The notes under the pieces are model-generated. The model did not search any database. It had not been told where the DNA came from and was given only the letters and a program-made list of their open reading frames with translations. Both the position numbers and the translations under genes were made by a program. 64,000 nucleotides of DNA from Megascapheus bottae (Eukaryota > Chordata > Mammalia > Rodentia > Geomyidae). Each line of letters begins with the position of its first letter. Within the stretch, counting starts at the first letter, position 1. The stretch spans positions 29,685,525-29,749,524 of the forward strand of contig JANJXV010000010.1 of NCBI GenBank assembly GCA_024803745.1. The letters run 5' to 3'. Below are positions 11,401-22,935 of the stretch, piece by piece.

Positions 11401-13435
11401 TTCTAGAAGAGCTTTTAGATAAATCTCCATCATTAGATTTTATAATAATGGTATGTGGCAACTCCAAGACTACAGTTTTGTGAATATATCAGCCCATAAG
11501 GATAAATGCTATGTTTTATTGCAACTTAACAAATCTAACTCAAAAAAATTTAAAACATTTTTTAAAAATACAAAAGAAATCATCCATAATATCAAATGAG
11601 TGAATGTTTTAAGTTTTTAAACACCTGTTGGTTAAATTTGTTTGGGTAATAAATCACATTTTATGCTATTTAGTGAATCTCAGAAGAAAGTTATTAAGCT
11701 TTACTTGATCACCAAAGTGATGATGTTTTAAGTTAATATGCCTCACAAGCATTAATAAGCACATAAATCGACCCTGACTTCTTCAATGAAAATTTGATAC
11801 AGTAGAAATCTCACTACCAATTAGTAAACCCAGAAATTATCTGTGGCATTTGATTTGCTTCTTCCGAGCTTTCCATTAAAGAAAGCTTTAAGCTAATAGC
11901 AGGTATTCTAAAATATTCATTACTGTCTGAGGGTATAATTATGTTTATGTTCAAGGCAATTATGTTTAGCAATATTCCCTTGTTTTCCAAGATTGATAAA
12001 CACTATTGCTTTCCTAAATCACAAACTGATATTTAAATTTATAGCTTCCAATGCAATATATATACCATTCTGTGATTTATTATTTAGATGGGAAGACTAC
12101 TTTTAACTTTCTAATACTACATCAATCATAACTTTGAAGTTATTACTTCGATTATAAATGGAGACACTTGTGAATCATGACACAATACAAATATGTATAT
12201 TTAGATTTGATTTAATACATCAAAAAAGCATAAACTGGTAATCGTTGACTACAATCATAACCCAGAAGCCAAAGATCATTTAAGTTCTCAAAGTCCTTTA
12301 TAGAGAAAACTAGGATGTAACTTATTTCATTCACTGTGTGACAAAAGAGAAATTGCTGACATGTAAAATACGCAACTAAGAATAAGACACTGTATTTCAA
12401 CACTGAAAAAAATTGATAATAAGCAATATTATTAAATCTGTATATACTATTCTAAATTCTTAAAAACAACTTTTGAAAGAAGTAATGCTTATTAAAAACT
12501 ATAAATAATCAAAATTAAGGAATATTATAAGGCAAAGAATAGAACAGACACAAGGCTTACAGAAAAACTTCAATCAGAAATATAGTTACCAGAAATCAAA
12601 CTTCCTTTGGCAGACATCATACCAAGTCAGGTGAAAGCAAGACCTGACTTACAAGCTGAAGATTCTTAAAAGAAAAACCCAGGAATTTCATATTATTTAA
12701 ACTTCAGTATTAATATCATTCCTAATGCATGTATTGACTTCTCTAACAAGCTCTTCCATCAATTTTCTAATTGGAATTCCAAAGGTAGATTCTTTTCTCT
12801 AACACAGATTCAGTAATAAAACAACCCAAGCAAGAAGAAACTTCTAACATTTTTCTACATATCAATATAAAAAATAAATCTTAATGTATTCAAAAGACTA
12901 TTATGCATGATAAGAAAAACTCAATAGTCAGAAAAGATGATAAGCAAGCACACATTCATCAATATACTGTTGTCAGCTATAAAATTAGTACTAGATCCTT
13001 CTCTGATGATGAATTTAATTAGATAAATCTTTGTAATGGTAACAAATTCACAACAACGCAGGTTATTAAACTAATTCATTCACAAGCTTATTTTACAAAG
13101 TAATCAAACAATAATACTTTAAATCAAGTGATAGTCTCATTAAATGAGATATGAAAAAGCATATGAAGAAGACATGAAGAAGCATATCTTCAAAGAAACA
13201 TATACCTTAGCAATTACTTTTGAAGAAATGCAAAGATTATCTGGTAGGCAGAAGCCTCAAAAGTCATTCATGAATAATTCTGAGAATATGAAGTCTTCAT
13301 TTAATTCATCAAGGTAGCAGGTGCTCAATATAACTATTTCTACTTTAAGAAAATTCACTTTTTATTTATATTGTACCAATAACATATTTTAATCAATACA
13401 AAGCCATACAGTCCATAACAAAGAATAAAGCAGCA
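11401..13435. other. Long repeat-poor AT-rich interval
   Basis: About 2 kb without any recent repeat and without a convincing open frame. Parts are rich in homeodomain-type TAAT and TTATG strings (for example 11925-12075). It is a reasonable place to look for conserved non-coding sequence, but conservation cannot be read from one sequence. Confidence 0.45.
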
Positions 13436-13444
13436 AGAAAACTT

Positions 13445-13680
13445 TTTTGTTTGTGCCTATTCTGGGTCTTGAATTCAGGGCCTAGGCAATGTCCCTGAAC
13501 TTCTTTTGCTCAAGACTAGAGCTCTACCACTTGAGACTCAGCCCCACTTCTAGATTTTTATGGCAATGTGGACAAAAGTCTCACAGACTTTCCTGCCCAA
13601 GCCAGCTTCGAACTGTAATTCTCAGATCTTAATCTGCTGACTAGCTTGGATTACAGTTATGAACCACCAGTATCTAGTTG
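13445..13680 (-). mobile_element. B1-type/ID-like dimeric SINE
   Basis: The plus strand shows CTTGAATTCAGGGCCTAGGC and TTTTGCTCAAGACTAGAGCT (right module reversed), then GACTAGCTTGGATTACAGTT and ATGAACCACCAGT (B1 left half reversed). Similar strings AGAAAACTTT and AGAAAAACTTT on the two sides may be a decayed TSD. Confidence 0.88.
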
Positions 13681-14315
13681 AGAAAAACTTTCTGTGCAAA
13701 TCCCAGCAGGTCATGATAATCCGACCTATCAAAAGTACTCTGGATATTCTACTTTCATTACAGAATCCTGACAAATACTGTGTTTCAAAGTGAATGTACT
13801 CAGGGAAAACAAAGACCTGTCTAATAGAGGGTAAAATAGTGTTTCAACAGGGACTATACTTAAAGGATTTGAGACAAAATCCATTTTCTTCCAATTACTA
13901 TATGGAAGTCAGTGGATTAGCTTACATGGGAAGCTACTATACTTGGAATTAATTAATTCAGTACATTTGAAACTTTCAGAGTTACTTCGATTTGTTTTAT
14001 GTCAAATTGTTTTTTTTTATTTTGGAGTTAATTTGTATTTGCAAAATGAGGGTGCTTCTTTATGATATTCGTATGCGTACATTCAATGTACTTTGAATAA
14101 ATATATTACTTCCACCAAATCCCTACATATTCCTGCTTTCCTGTCACTATTTCCAACATTTTGGCTTAGAAATATTAATATTATTATGAATCATACACAT
14201 ACATGCATGTATTTGTAGGTATAACTCCCTTTGATCCTCTATAACCCTCAGTATCCCATTTCCCTGTCTCCCACCCATTCAACTCTTCTTAGATGCTTTT
14301 ATGTTGACATGTTTT

Positions 14316-14344
14316 GCTGTTGTTGTTGTTGTTGTTGTTGTTTT
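14316..14344. repeat. (TTG)n microsatellite
   Basis: About nine TTG units sit at the tail side of the minus-strand SINE that follows, so the repeat probably arose from the SINE A-rich tail. Confidence 0.93.
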
Positions 14345-14563
14345 CCAGTTCTGAGGCTTGAATTCTGGGCTTGGAATGTCCCTTAATTTCTTTTGCTCAA
14401 GCTTAGTGTTCTACCGCTTGAGCCACAGCGCTGCTTCTGGCTTTTTCAGAGTGGAGATAAGAGTGTCACTGACATTCTTTCCTGTGCTGGCTTCACGCCA
14501 TGAGATCTTCAGAGCTCAGCCTCTTGAGAAGCTAAGATTAAGGCATGAGCCTCTGGCACCCAG
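14345..14563 (-). mobile_element. B1-type/ID-like dimeric SINE
   Basis: The reversed right module (TTTTGCTCAAGCTTAGTGTT, CTACCGCTTGAGCCACAGCG) is followed by the reversed B1 half (GAGATCTTCAGAGCTCAGCC, AAGGCATGAGCCTCTGGCAC). Just past its 5' edge the string ACCCAGGATATTTT occurs twice (about 14558 and 14583), separated by a T-rich spacer. Confidence 0.88.
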
Positions 14564-14919
14564 GATATTTTTTTTTGTTTTTACCCAGGATATTTTGTTT
14601 TGAGAAAGTATCACTGTCTAGCTCACACTGGCCTTTGTCTCCTGAAAACTCAAACTGCAAGTTAGATATTTTTATTGTTGTTTTGTTCTTTGTAATAACA
14701 TCATGATGAACATAGAATATGATGATATTAATCACCAATTACAGGAAAGATTTCATTCTATTCCAGGTACTCTGTAAACCAAGAGAACCAACAACTCAGT
14801 ACACTTCATACTAGTAACCTAAAATGGCACAGTTAATTGAGAGCTCTGCAAAAGAGTCATTCAAAGAAACTGGGACTAGTGAAGTAATGCATTGATTGGA
14901 TACAATAAGATTGATCCTA

Positions 14920-15180
14920 GATGGATAGATAGATAGAGCTATACAGACATCTATATGTATATAGATATTTATATTGAGAGGCATATAGATGTAGATATAT
15001 AGACAGATATATCTATATCTATGTGTAGATAGGTAGATAGATGCATATGTTTCTCTCTATATATGCATATATACCTATATATATATATATGTATGTATAC
15101 CTAGAAAGAGAGAGAGAGACAGAGACAGAGAGCGAACGAGAAAGAAAGAGAGAATGAGAGAGAGAGAAAGAGACACATTG
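14920..15180. repeat. GATA, AT-rich and GA microsatellite cluster
   Basis: Degenerate GATA/TAGA and TATA units (about 14920-15100) pass into an AGAG/GAGAA purine tract (about 15102-15180). The arrays are interrupted, so this is probably an old locus. Confidence 0.9.
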
Positions 15181-15801
15181 AGATTGAGACTGAGATCCAT
15201 CTTCAGTGCTAGAGAACAAAACAGGAATGATAGATTCCATGGCTCCTGTCTACTCAGTACACTTGGTGATGCTGTCTCTAGTGTGAAGTGATAAACAGGC
15301 CTCGGTTGGCACAGGAATTGTTACTTTAAGACTGAGAGTTCTGTGTCCCAGGCATCACTGTTATTTCTAGGAAAACCACCAAGGCTGACCACTCTAACCC
15401 TCACCCAATGAGTCTGAAAAGGAAAACTAAAACATTGCATCCAGGATGGAATTTAGAGATAATGACAGGGGTCATGTGAATCACTTCCCAGAATATCAGA
15501 TCAAATCCTTTCAGGTAGAAGAAATGTACAAAACTTTGTGAATAAGCAAAGATACAGTCTTGGATAAAGGACAGCATTGAAGTCAGACAGGAATACAAAG
15601 TAACTGAAAGTAAGAAAAAGGATAAAGGATAAAGAAAGATAATTAAAAATGAGATTGAGATCGATATCACAGGATGCAACCAAAGGTAAATTTTTATTTT
15701 GACAGTCAGGCACTAGAATAAAGGGAAACAAAGACCATCAGAGTCCTCACAATATAAACGGAAAAGGGCCCACATGAATGCTGTCAGGATAAAGATTCCT
15801 T
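15181..15801. other. Unannotated intergenic DNA
   Basis: I see no named repeat. Minus-strand open frames at 15401-15731 overlap each other and show no domain. Confidence 0.45.
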
Positions 15802-15817
15802 AAAGAACCCTTTGTCT

Positions 15818-17144
15818 GAAATAGAAGAGGCAATTCAAAATTTCATATGGAATAATAAAAGACCCCGTATAGCAAAAACACTTCTTGGCAGAAATAACAG
15901 CGCAGGAAGAATTTCAATACCAAACTTTAGACTCTATTACAGGGTTATAATTATCAAAACAGCTTGGTACTAGCACAAGAATAGGCCTGAAGACCAATGG
16001 AATAGAACTGAGGACCCAGATATTAAACCACAGACCTATGGCCACCTAATCTTTGACAAGGGAGCCAAAAAAATAGAATGGAAGAAAGACAGCCTCTTCA
16101 ACAAGTGGTGCTGGCAGAACTGGTTAAGCACCTGCAGAAAAGTAAAGTTGCATCCTTCTTTGTCACCTTGCACTAGAATTAACTCCAAATGGATCAAAGA
16201 CCTGGAAGTAAAAGCTGACAGACACACTGAAAACTTTACAAGAAGGAATAGGAGATACACTAGGCCTCCTTGGCACAGGTTGAAACTTTCTTAATAAGGA
16301 CCAAGAATCACAACAAATCAGAGAAAGGCTGGATAAGTGGGACTGCATTAAACTGCGGAGCTTTTGTATGGCAAAGGACATAGCTAGTAAATTAATTAGG
16401 AAGCCTACAGAGTGGGAGAAGATCTTCACCAACCACACAACGGACAAAGGCCTCATATCTAAAATATATCAACAACTCAAAAAATTGAATCACTCCAAAA
16501 CTAATCTCCAAAGTAACAACCATCCCATTAAAAAATGGGCCAAAGACTTAAAGAGAGTCTTCTCTGAAGAAGAAACAAAAATGGCCTATAGACACATGAA
16601 GAAATGCTCAACATCTCTGGTCATAAAAGAAATGCAAATCTTAAGATTCCACCTCACTCCAGTTAGAATGGCCAGGATAAGGAAAACGAATGACAACAGA
16701 TGCTGGAGGGGATGTGGCCAGGAGGGATCACTACTACACTGTTGGTGGGAGTGCAAACTCATTCAACCACTATGGAAAGCAGTGTGGCAGTGCCTCAAAA
16801 GACTAAACATAGAACTCCCCTATGACCCAGCAATTCCACTTCTTGGCATTTACCCAACCATCCAGAAACAAGGGCATACTAAATCCACTAGCACAACAAT
16901 GTTCATTGCAGCACTATTCACCATAGCAAAGATATGGAACCAACCTAGATGTCCCTCAGTTGATGAGTGGATCAACAAGTTGTGGTATTTGTACACAATG
17001 GAATTCTATGCTGCTGTCAGAAAGAATGACATCGCCCCATTTGTTAGGAAATGGAAAGACTTGGAAAAAATCATATTAAGTGAAGTAAGCCAGACTCAAA
17101 GGAACTTAGGCTCAATGGTTTCCCTCATTTGTCATAAACAGTAG
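15818..17144 (+). pseudogene. L1 ORF2 C-terminal part, broken
   Basis: Reading from 15818 gives the familiar ORF2 stretch after the reverse transcriptase core (IQNFIWNNKRPRIAK, then a [13 protein letters not shown] block and [10 protein letters not shown]). An in-frame TAG at 15971-15973 replaces the usual Trp of the WYWHKNR motif, and the frame changes between about 16205 and 16300. The final frame is open for 258 codons from 16368 to 17144. In that frame a cysteine-rich knuckle has C112, C116, H124 and C129 (CX3CX7HX4C), and the ORF2-typical block PLLGIYPT follows. ORF2 normally supplies endonuclease and reverse transcriptase. Both catalytic cores lie upstream of this truncation, so no activity is expected. 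The ATG at 16368 is an internal Met and not a true start. Confidence 0.93.
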
Positions 17145-17558
17145 AAACCTTGGGCTCTACTAGCAGAGATCTGCAATAGAGCAAAATATTGATACATAAG
17201 GCCATATAGTATGAAGCTAATTGAAAGGACCTCCAGGATATTGAAACAAAAGCCATATAACGAATGATTGTTGTCCTTAATGTACTATGTTATCTCTCAT
17301 CTCCTTTGCTGTCCCTTGGGTATCTCATATTGTTACAGTATCTCACTTTGTTATCTGATATATTAAATTTATTTGTATTTGGTTATTTGAAATTTGATAG
17401 GGAAGGGGGAAAATCAAGACAGGTTGGGGGGTGGGGGGAGAGTAATGGGGACCAAGATATGTGAAAGTGTATCAATGTATGTGAATTAATGCACCTTCTA
17501 TCTGGCAAATATCATGTAGTCCTTTTATTAATTACAATTTTTAAAAAAAGACAAAAAA
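15818..17558 (+). mobile_element. 5'-truncated L1 (LINE-1) insertion
   Basis: The element starts inside ORF2, runs through the ORF2 stop at 17142-17144 and a roughly 400-bp 3' UTR with a G-rich polypurine block (17402-17450), and ends in AATTACAATTTTTAAAAAAAG plus A's. The flanks AAAGAACCCTTTGTCT (15802-15817) and AAAGAATTCTTTGTCT (17559-17574) form a 16-bp TSD with two mismatches. The 3' UTR sequence recurs at 4991, 29890, 30706, 36215, 52851, 54975 and 57931, which makes this the most informative L1 reference in the window. It is 5'-truncated and not autonomous. Confidence 0.97.
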
Positions 17559-17570
17559 AAAGAATTCTTT

Positions 17571-17658
17571 GTCTATGGCCATACCATTCTGGATGCGCCT
17601 GATCTCGTCTGATCTCAGAAGTTAAGCAGGGTTGGGCCTAGTTAGTACTTGGATGGGA
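17571..17658 (+). pseudogene. 5S rRNA pseudogene, 3'-truncated
   Basis: The segment aligns without gaps to about the first 88 nucleotides of mammalian 5S rRNA, starting exactly at the mature 5' end (GTCTATGGCCATACC). I count about ten mismatches, all transitions and nine of them C-to-T or G-to-A, as expected for decay of methylated CpG and neighbours. The internal A-box/IE region (GTTAAGCAGGGTTGGGCCTA) is largely kept. After GGATGGGA the match is lost, so the end of the C box and the 3' helix are missing and a functional gene is unlikely. The first four bases also belong to the downstream TSD of the L1 at 15818-17558. Confidence 0.93.
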
Positions 17659-19262
17659 CAATCCTACCTCTGCTCTCTACTGCTGGGCTATGAAGGGTGT
17701 ATGCTGGCTTATTAGGGCAACAATATATAAGGACCATTTCCCAGCTAAGTCTGAGGTACTCAGCCAAACTTGTTCAGCCAGATAAAACCAGATGTATAGT
17801 TGCATCTCTGCTGGGTGCAATAGTAGATGATTGAAAATATGGTGGTAGCATATATTAGACAGATGAGAACAATAAGAAGAGGATAAACAAAAAGATGAGG
17901 TGTCAATCTCACATTACCCCAGATACCTGACTTTCAACATAATACCAATGAAAGAATAATATAGTAATATAATATAGTATATAGTATATAGTATATAGTA
18001 TATAATATATAATAACATTAAGTGTTGATAATATTGATAATTTTGGTTATACTGAAACATTTCCACAAACAAGACATTGTAACTTCAGATTTACATATGT
18101 CTCAACCACAGTATGAATCCCTAAATGGCCACAGAAATACACATGTTTACATTTACAACGATTCCTTTTGTATAGATGTATACATAAGTGAACATTTCAG
18201 AATTATTATTAGAGGTCAATGTGCAGTTTATTAACACTCACAAATTAAGATTTCTATTTTAAACTAGAAAGCATATGTGCTATGGACTGTAGTTCTGTGT
18301 TCATTTTGCTACATTTGAAAGTGTTTTTAAAATATAGAAGGAAATATAAGGCATAAAGCTGACTATCATTACTATGACAAACTAGCAAAATCTGGGCAGA
18401 ATGATTCATTTAAGACTGCTTACCAAATATAGCATTTGAAGAAATTACTCCCATGGAGCTAATTTTAACAAAAAAAGGGCTATGGTAAGTTTGAAAATAT
18501 TAACAACTTCAGTGATATTTATAAACACCTGCTGTCTCACAGTACTGAGAAAAGCATTTCAGGAGTAAAGAAGTAGCAACCAATTAAAATTCCTAACACC
18601 TGTGAACCACAGGCATGATTCAGTCTACTCAAGTAGATGAAGACTTGTCATTTATGCACATCTAATTTTTCCTCCTTACTGTCCTTTGTACTGTCCTTCT
18701 ACAGACATACAGTTGTTCTCAGACAGTCTCCTTTGTTTGCAGATGTGGGTTTACAATGAAGAGCAACTGGAGTTGGGTAATGGACATGTGTTCCCAAACA
18801 TGTATAATTAAAGACTGAATTAGAGCCTTTAAGATGTTCAGTTCAGTTGTCATAATGCTTGAAACATCATGTGCTAAATATTTAGACCAATATTTAGACC
18901 CTACTCCAAAGTATTTTCCTTACAATCTCTCAGTTCTCCTGGTTTATGAAATATTTATGTATACATATTATACATATACATATATACATTCTATAATATA
19001 TATCATATAAATACAATGTTTCTTTTACCAAATATATACATATGTATATACACATACATATGGTTTTTAAAATGTATGTGTAGATATTTATTATTTCTTC
19101 CTCTTACTAAGTATGTATGTATCTTCAGTATTTTTCTTTTTTCTAAGTTCACTGTCATCTTTATTTCTGCTTTAAAAAGTCTACAAATATAACCTCTCTT
19201 AGCATATACTCATAGGAAGTGGAGCTGTAGCACTGTATTTCTCTGCCCTGTGGTTTTGTTTT

Positions 19263-19264
<2 letters not shown>
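17659..19264. other. AT-rich intergenic DNA with TATAGTA and TATA tracts
   Basis: I see no gene. A (TATAGTA)n-like array lies at about 17960-18013 and degenerate TATACA runs at about 18955-19060. The rest holds no repeat I can name. Confidence 0.55.

Positions 19265-19307
<43 letters not shown>
19265..19307. repeat. (GT)n microsatellite
   Basis: About 21 uninterrupted GT units lie on the tail side of a minus-strand ID-like SINE. Confidence 0.96.
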
Positions 19308-19308
<1 letters not shown>

Positions 19309-19385
19309 GCAGGCACTAATGATCAAATCCAAGCCTCGTACAAACAAAGTACATGCTCTACTGCTTTACTTCATCTCAGCCCCCT
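19308..19385 (-). mobile_element. ID-like tRNA-derived SINE, old
   Basis: On the minus strand the text begins GGGCTGAGATGAAGTAAAGC, continues AGTAGAGCATGTACTTTGTT and ends near TTGGATTTGATC. This follows the ID layout (GCTCAGTGGTAGAGC to GGTTCGATC) with many changes. Confidence 0.6.
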
Positions 19386-19599
19386 GCCCTGTTTTGAAAT
19401 TTAGGCATGGTTCTGAGGTATTGTACTTCAGTTAAAATTAGCTACATCCTTTTCTGGTTTAGAAACTAAGTATGGTCACATGGTTTGTATGGGCCAATAA
19501 ATGTGTGAATAAAAGAAGCACGCATTACTTCTGGTTTATTTGAAAGCATAAGAAGATAACACTAAGGATTTTAAGTGGGAGAAAGATAGTATGCCTTCT

Positions 19600-19690
19600 C
19601 TGTGTGGTTCAGACTGACTAGCCTTGAACTTGCGACCTGCCTTAGCTTTTCAGTGCTGGGATTACAGGTTAGTGCTGCTATAACCAGTCA
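19600..19690 (-). mobile_element. B1-like SINE fragment
   Basis: The plus strand reads TAGCCTTGAACTTGCGACCT, then CAGTGCTGGGATTACAGGTT. This is a reversed B1/7SL left half. No ID-like right half is attached. Confidence 0.75.
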
Positions 19691-20039
19691 TAAATATTTT
19701 AAAAATCATTAAGTGATTTACTACTCTTTTTTTCTGACATAGCCTCTAGCAATATCCCAGACAACAGTTGCTCTTTCAACTAAGTGTTAGTTTGAAGACA
19801 ATATGGAACAAAGAAGGAAAATCAATATGTAGCATAAGTGAAAAATGGACTTTCTACACTAAACCCTGGGCTTTGAAGTTGTAGGTGTTTGCCTGCAGCT
19901 TGTCTTCACCCATTTTGCCTGAAATAAAAGCGTTGTGATAAACAGCATTCTTATTTAACTTCATGTCTTTATTTATTGTGTGTTATGCAATTAGAACATT
20001 TATCTACTCCCTTTCTAGAAGACAGTGTTACTTACATCC

Positions 20040-20115
20040 TCCCTATCAGCCTCAATTTTCTCATCTCAGGAAAATAGGATTGATGCAGGTACTCAATAAA
20101 ATGTAAGTATACATA
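20040..20115 (-). mobile_element. MIR fragment
   Basis: CAGCCTCAATTTTCTCATCT followed by AAAATAGGATTGATGCAGGT resembles the reversed MIR core (CCTCAGTTTCCTCATCTGTAAAATGGGGAT). The fragment is short and divergent. Confidence 0.5.
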
Positions 20116-22256
20116 ACATACAAAGAACTATAAATGGTTCATATTATGCAGTGTATCCTGGGGGCCAATAGAGACAAAAATGAAAACATCTCTGATGTTA
20201 AGGAACTTGCAAGATGATTGCAGAGATAAATAAGAACAAAACATTCCTAACTTGTAATAATACCATAGAAAGGGATGGTCAGGCAAAAGACTGTGGAATA
20301 AAGTCATTTTTACAAGGGAAATGAAGCGCATTGTGGATGATCTATTATTTTTACTGAAGATTAAAATTTAAGATTCGGCTGGTGCCAGTAGCATTTTGTA
20401 ATGACTAAGTATATTTGACTAAGAATGTCTGTCTTGATTTTCCCAGGCAATATTTAATTCTTGACTTTCATATCTCAGAGTACCTTTTCTTATTCATACA
20501 TGACTGTCATGAATGGCTGTACCTAATTTTAAAAAATTAATTATTTTCTAATATAGCAAAATATATAAAGGCTTATTTGCAGGCTCTGTTGGAGACTACA
20601 AACACAAGAATCCCTCATCTTCTCTGTGTATTGAACCCAGAGGAGTCATTTCGAAATTTCACACATCTTCTCTGGTAGAAATATATGCCCATAATTGCTA
20701 TGACTTGAAGTAGAATGTGAGTGTTTAAAAGCTCAATTCAGTTTCTCTAAACTCTGTGCAATATGCTACTGAACATCACTGTAGAGAAAATCAAATCTAT
20801 GGATTTGAATCAATTCCCGATCATTAAGCAAATCTCCAGTTCAGTATTAGATATCAGGAATATTCTTTTCTGGGGTCCTCATCATTTTCTCAAATAAGCA
20901 GGTTTGTTCAATCAAATCAGTCACCTTGAGTGAGGTAGAGAACAGTAACATGGTGTTAACTTCCCTTTGATAACAGCTCCAGTGGAAAGCAAGAAGTAAA
21001 GAAGACAAAGGAATAGTCAAGGCAGCATGTGGAGCTCAGGGTCAAGACAACACCTACTGACAACACAGACTGGTGGATGCGTTACAGTAACAGGCCAATG
21101 AAAAATGCTTTAATCAAACTCAAACCGGGAAGGCCTGTGGCACAGAGCAGATTTGAAAATGTGGCTAAGTTAAATTTGTAAATTGTGAGGATAAGAATCC
21201 TGTCTTACCTCCTTCCTCTCCTAGTGCTACCTCTGCAACACGGCAAGCATACAGTGAAGGTTTGCTATGAACGTTTCAACCTGTGTACACTTGCTTGTTC
21301 ATTTGCAATCAGGAAAAGATTCATAACTAAACTTCTAAATTTCTAGGAATTGAAGAATGCTAAAGAAGTCATATTTATATGTTGCTTAGATCTTAAGAGA
21401 ATCCCCACATGTAGTTTTTCAGATATGACAACTAATACACAGTATTTTTCTTTCCCTTTCTCTTCCCTTCTTCCTTCCCTCCCTCCTCCTCTCTCTGCAT
21501 ATGCATAGAATGTATATATGCACATGTCTACGTACATTATGTGCAATATATATAATTTTATATATAGTATATACACATAATACACAATATTGAGAATAGA
21601 ATGCTTTGAAAACCCTGACTCCAAAGAGTAAGGCTTTCAACACAGCTGTAAGCATTCTACTGACGCATTTTATTTCCCTTCCACCGATGTCTCTGAGAAG
21701 AAATAGAGACTAGAAGCACACAAACAAAACCAGGATTGATTAGCAGTTCTCTTATCCCTGCCCCAACTGCTATTCACAATGGCAGGCAAAAGGAAATCAC
21801 TGTCTATCACTCAAAAGCTTGCTGGTTAGAAGGGGTGACCCTTTCTAGTGGGCTGTCTATTTACTCCACAGGCCCACCCATCGGCACTGGCGGGACAGGA
21901 TCACAGAAATGGTGATTGTGAAGGTCCTGGAGTGATTGATAATGCAGGCATCTACACAGGCGCCACATGAGATCACTGAAGTATGGAGGCTTTGAGAAAA
22001 GTAGCTCAGTACATAAGTGAACACTATTACTGTTATTAGTTGTTTTCAAGTAAATGTATTATACTGTTAACTGTAGTAGGGCTCTTTGCTAAACAGGGCA
22101 ATTGACCATAACAAAGGTGATTCAGGGTTAAACCATTTTACAGGTTTGCTCCTCTGTTTCATTTTAACACCAACCAGAAACCTTCAAGACATAAACTACG
22201 TCACTGCTTCCTACAGAATCGAGTGAAATGTGAAAATTAAGAAATGATAACATCTC
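20116..22256. other. Unannotated intergenic DNA
   Basis: I see no gene or classifiable repeat, apart from a pyrimidine-rich patch at about 21448-21500 and TATA/TATG-rich text at 21515-21590. Overlapping minus-strand frames at 21343-21655 read through the simple repeat and are not genes. Confidence 0.5.
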
Positions 22257-22365
22257 AAGCCTGGTGTGGCAGTGAATGCCTATGCTCTCAGTAACCCAGG
22301 CACGAGGATTGCGAATCCTACGCCAATGCAAACAAAATGAGGCAGACTTTACCTCAATAGACCAC
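22257..22365 (+). mobile_element. Decayed B1-like SINE
   Basis: GCCTGGTGTGGCAGTGAATG, then CCTATGCTCTCAGTAACCCA and GGCACGAGGATTGCGAAT, follow the order of a B1 left half with heavy substitution. Confidence 0.6.
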
Positions 22366-22807
22366 ATAAAAGATGCTGCAAGTGGGACCATTTCCCATAG
22401 GGAGCTCCTGTTCTCTAATTCTGGCCTATTACTGATGGGTGAGCTGTGGAGTAAGTAGATGGAAGGATCACACAGTCTAATGGACAGGCTTCTAGTAGTA
22501 GACCCTAAGCTCCTATTGCCTGCTAAACGAACAGCAGGGTTTTGTTGTTGTTGTTTGTTTGTTTGTTTGTTTTTGAGGAGGGGAGTGATAGGAAGACGAA
22601 TTTATCAGTGCTTATGCATTTCTTGACTCCACTTCTCTATTTTACTTTTCCCCACTTAATGTATAATAGGTTGTCTTCATTCAAGGGCATAGAGAACTGC
22701 CTTGTGAGTTTTAATCATTATATTATATTCCCTGCTGACTAAAGTGGCAGTTATTTCCAACTTACTTCCAACTTGTATTGCTAACTGAATGAATTCTCTA
22801 GAATGTA

Positions 22808-22935
22808 AAAAAAAAATTTAAATTTAAGGGTGATGTGCAGAGGAGTTGCAGTTATACAAGTCAGATATTGAGTATGTTTCTTTTTGAACGATGTCACCCC
22901 TAATAGAATTTCTCCTAATAGAATACATTTTACAT
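22808..22935 (-). mobile_element. L1 3' end relic, older subfamily
   Basis: Reading into the element from its A/T-rich tail, the plus strand shows GGGTGATGTGCAGAGGAGTT, GCAGTTATACAAGTCAGATA and TTTTTGAACGATGTCACCCC. Similar blocks occur at 50780 and 59103. They mark an L1 3' UTR type distinct from that of the young copies. Confidence 0.6.

Noticed and set aside
17264..17464. Repeated frame beginning MIVVLNVLCYLSSPLLSLGY, also at 58020 and 29938
   Set aside because: It is the L1 3' UTR translated; the repeated occurrence follows from L1 copy number.
15818..17658. L1-5S chimera made by template switching
   Set aside because: Template-switch chimeras place the small RNA upstream of L1 sequence. 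Here the 5S lies downstream, and the TSD includes its first four bases, so the 5S was already at the target.
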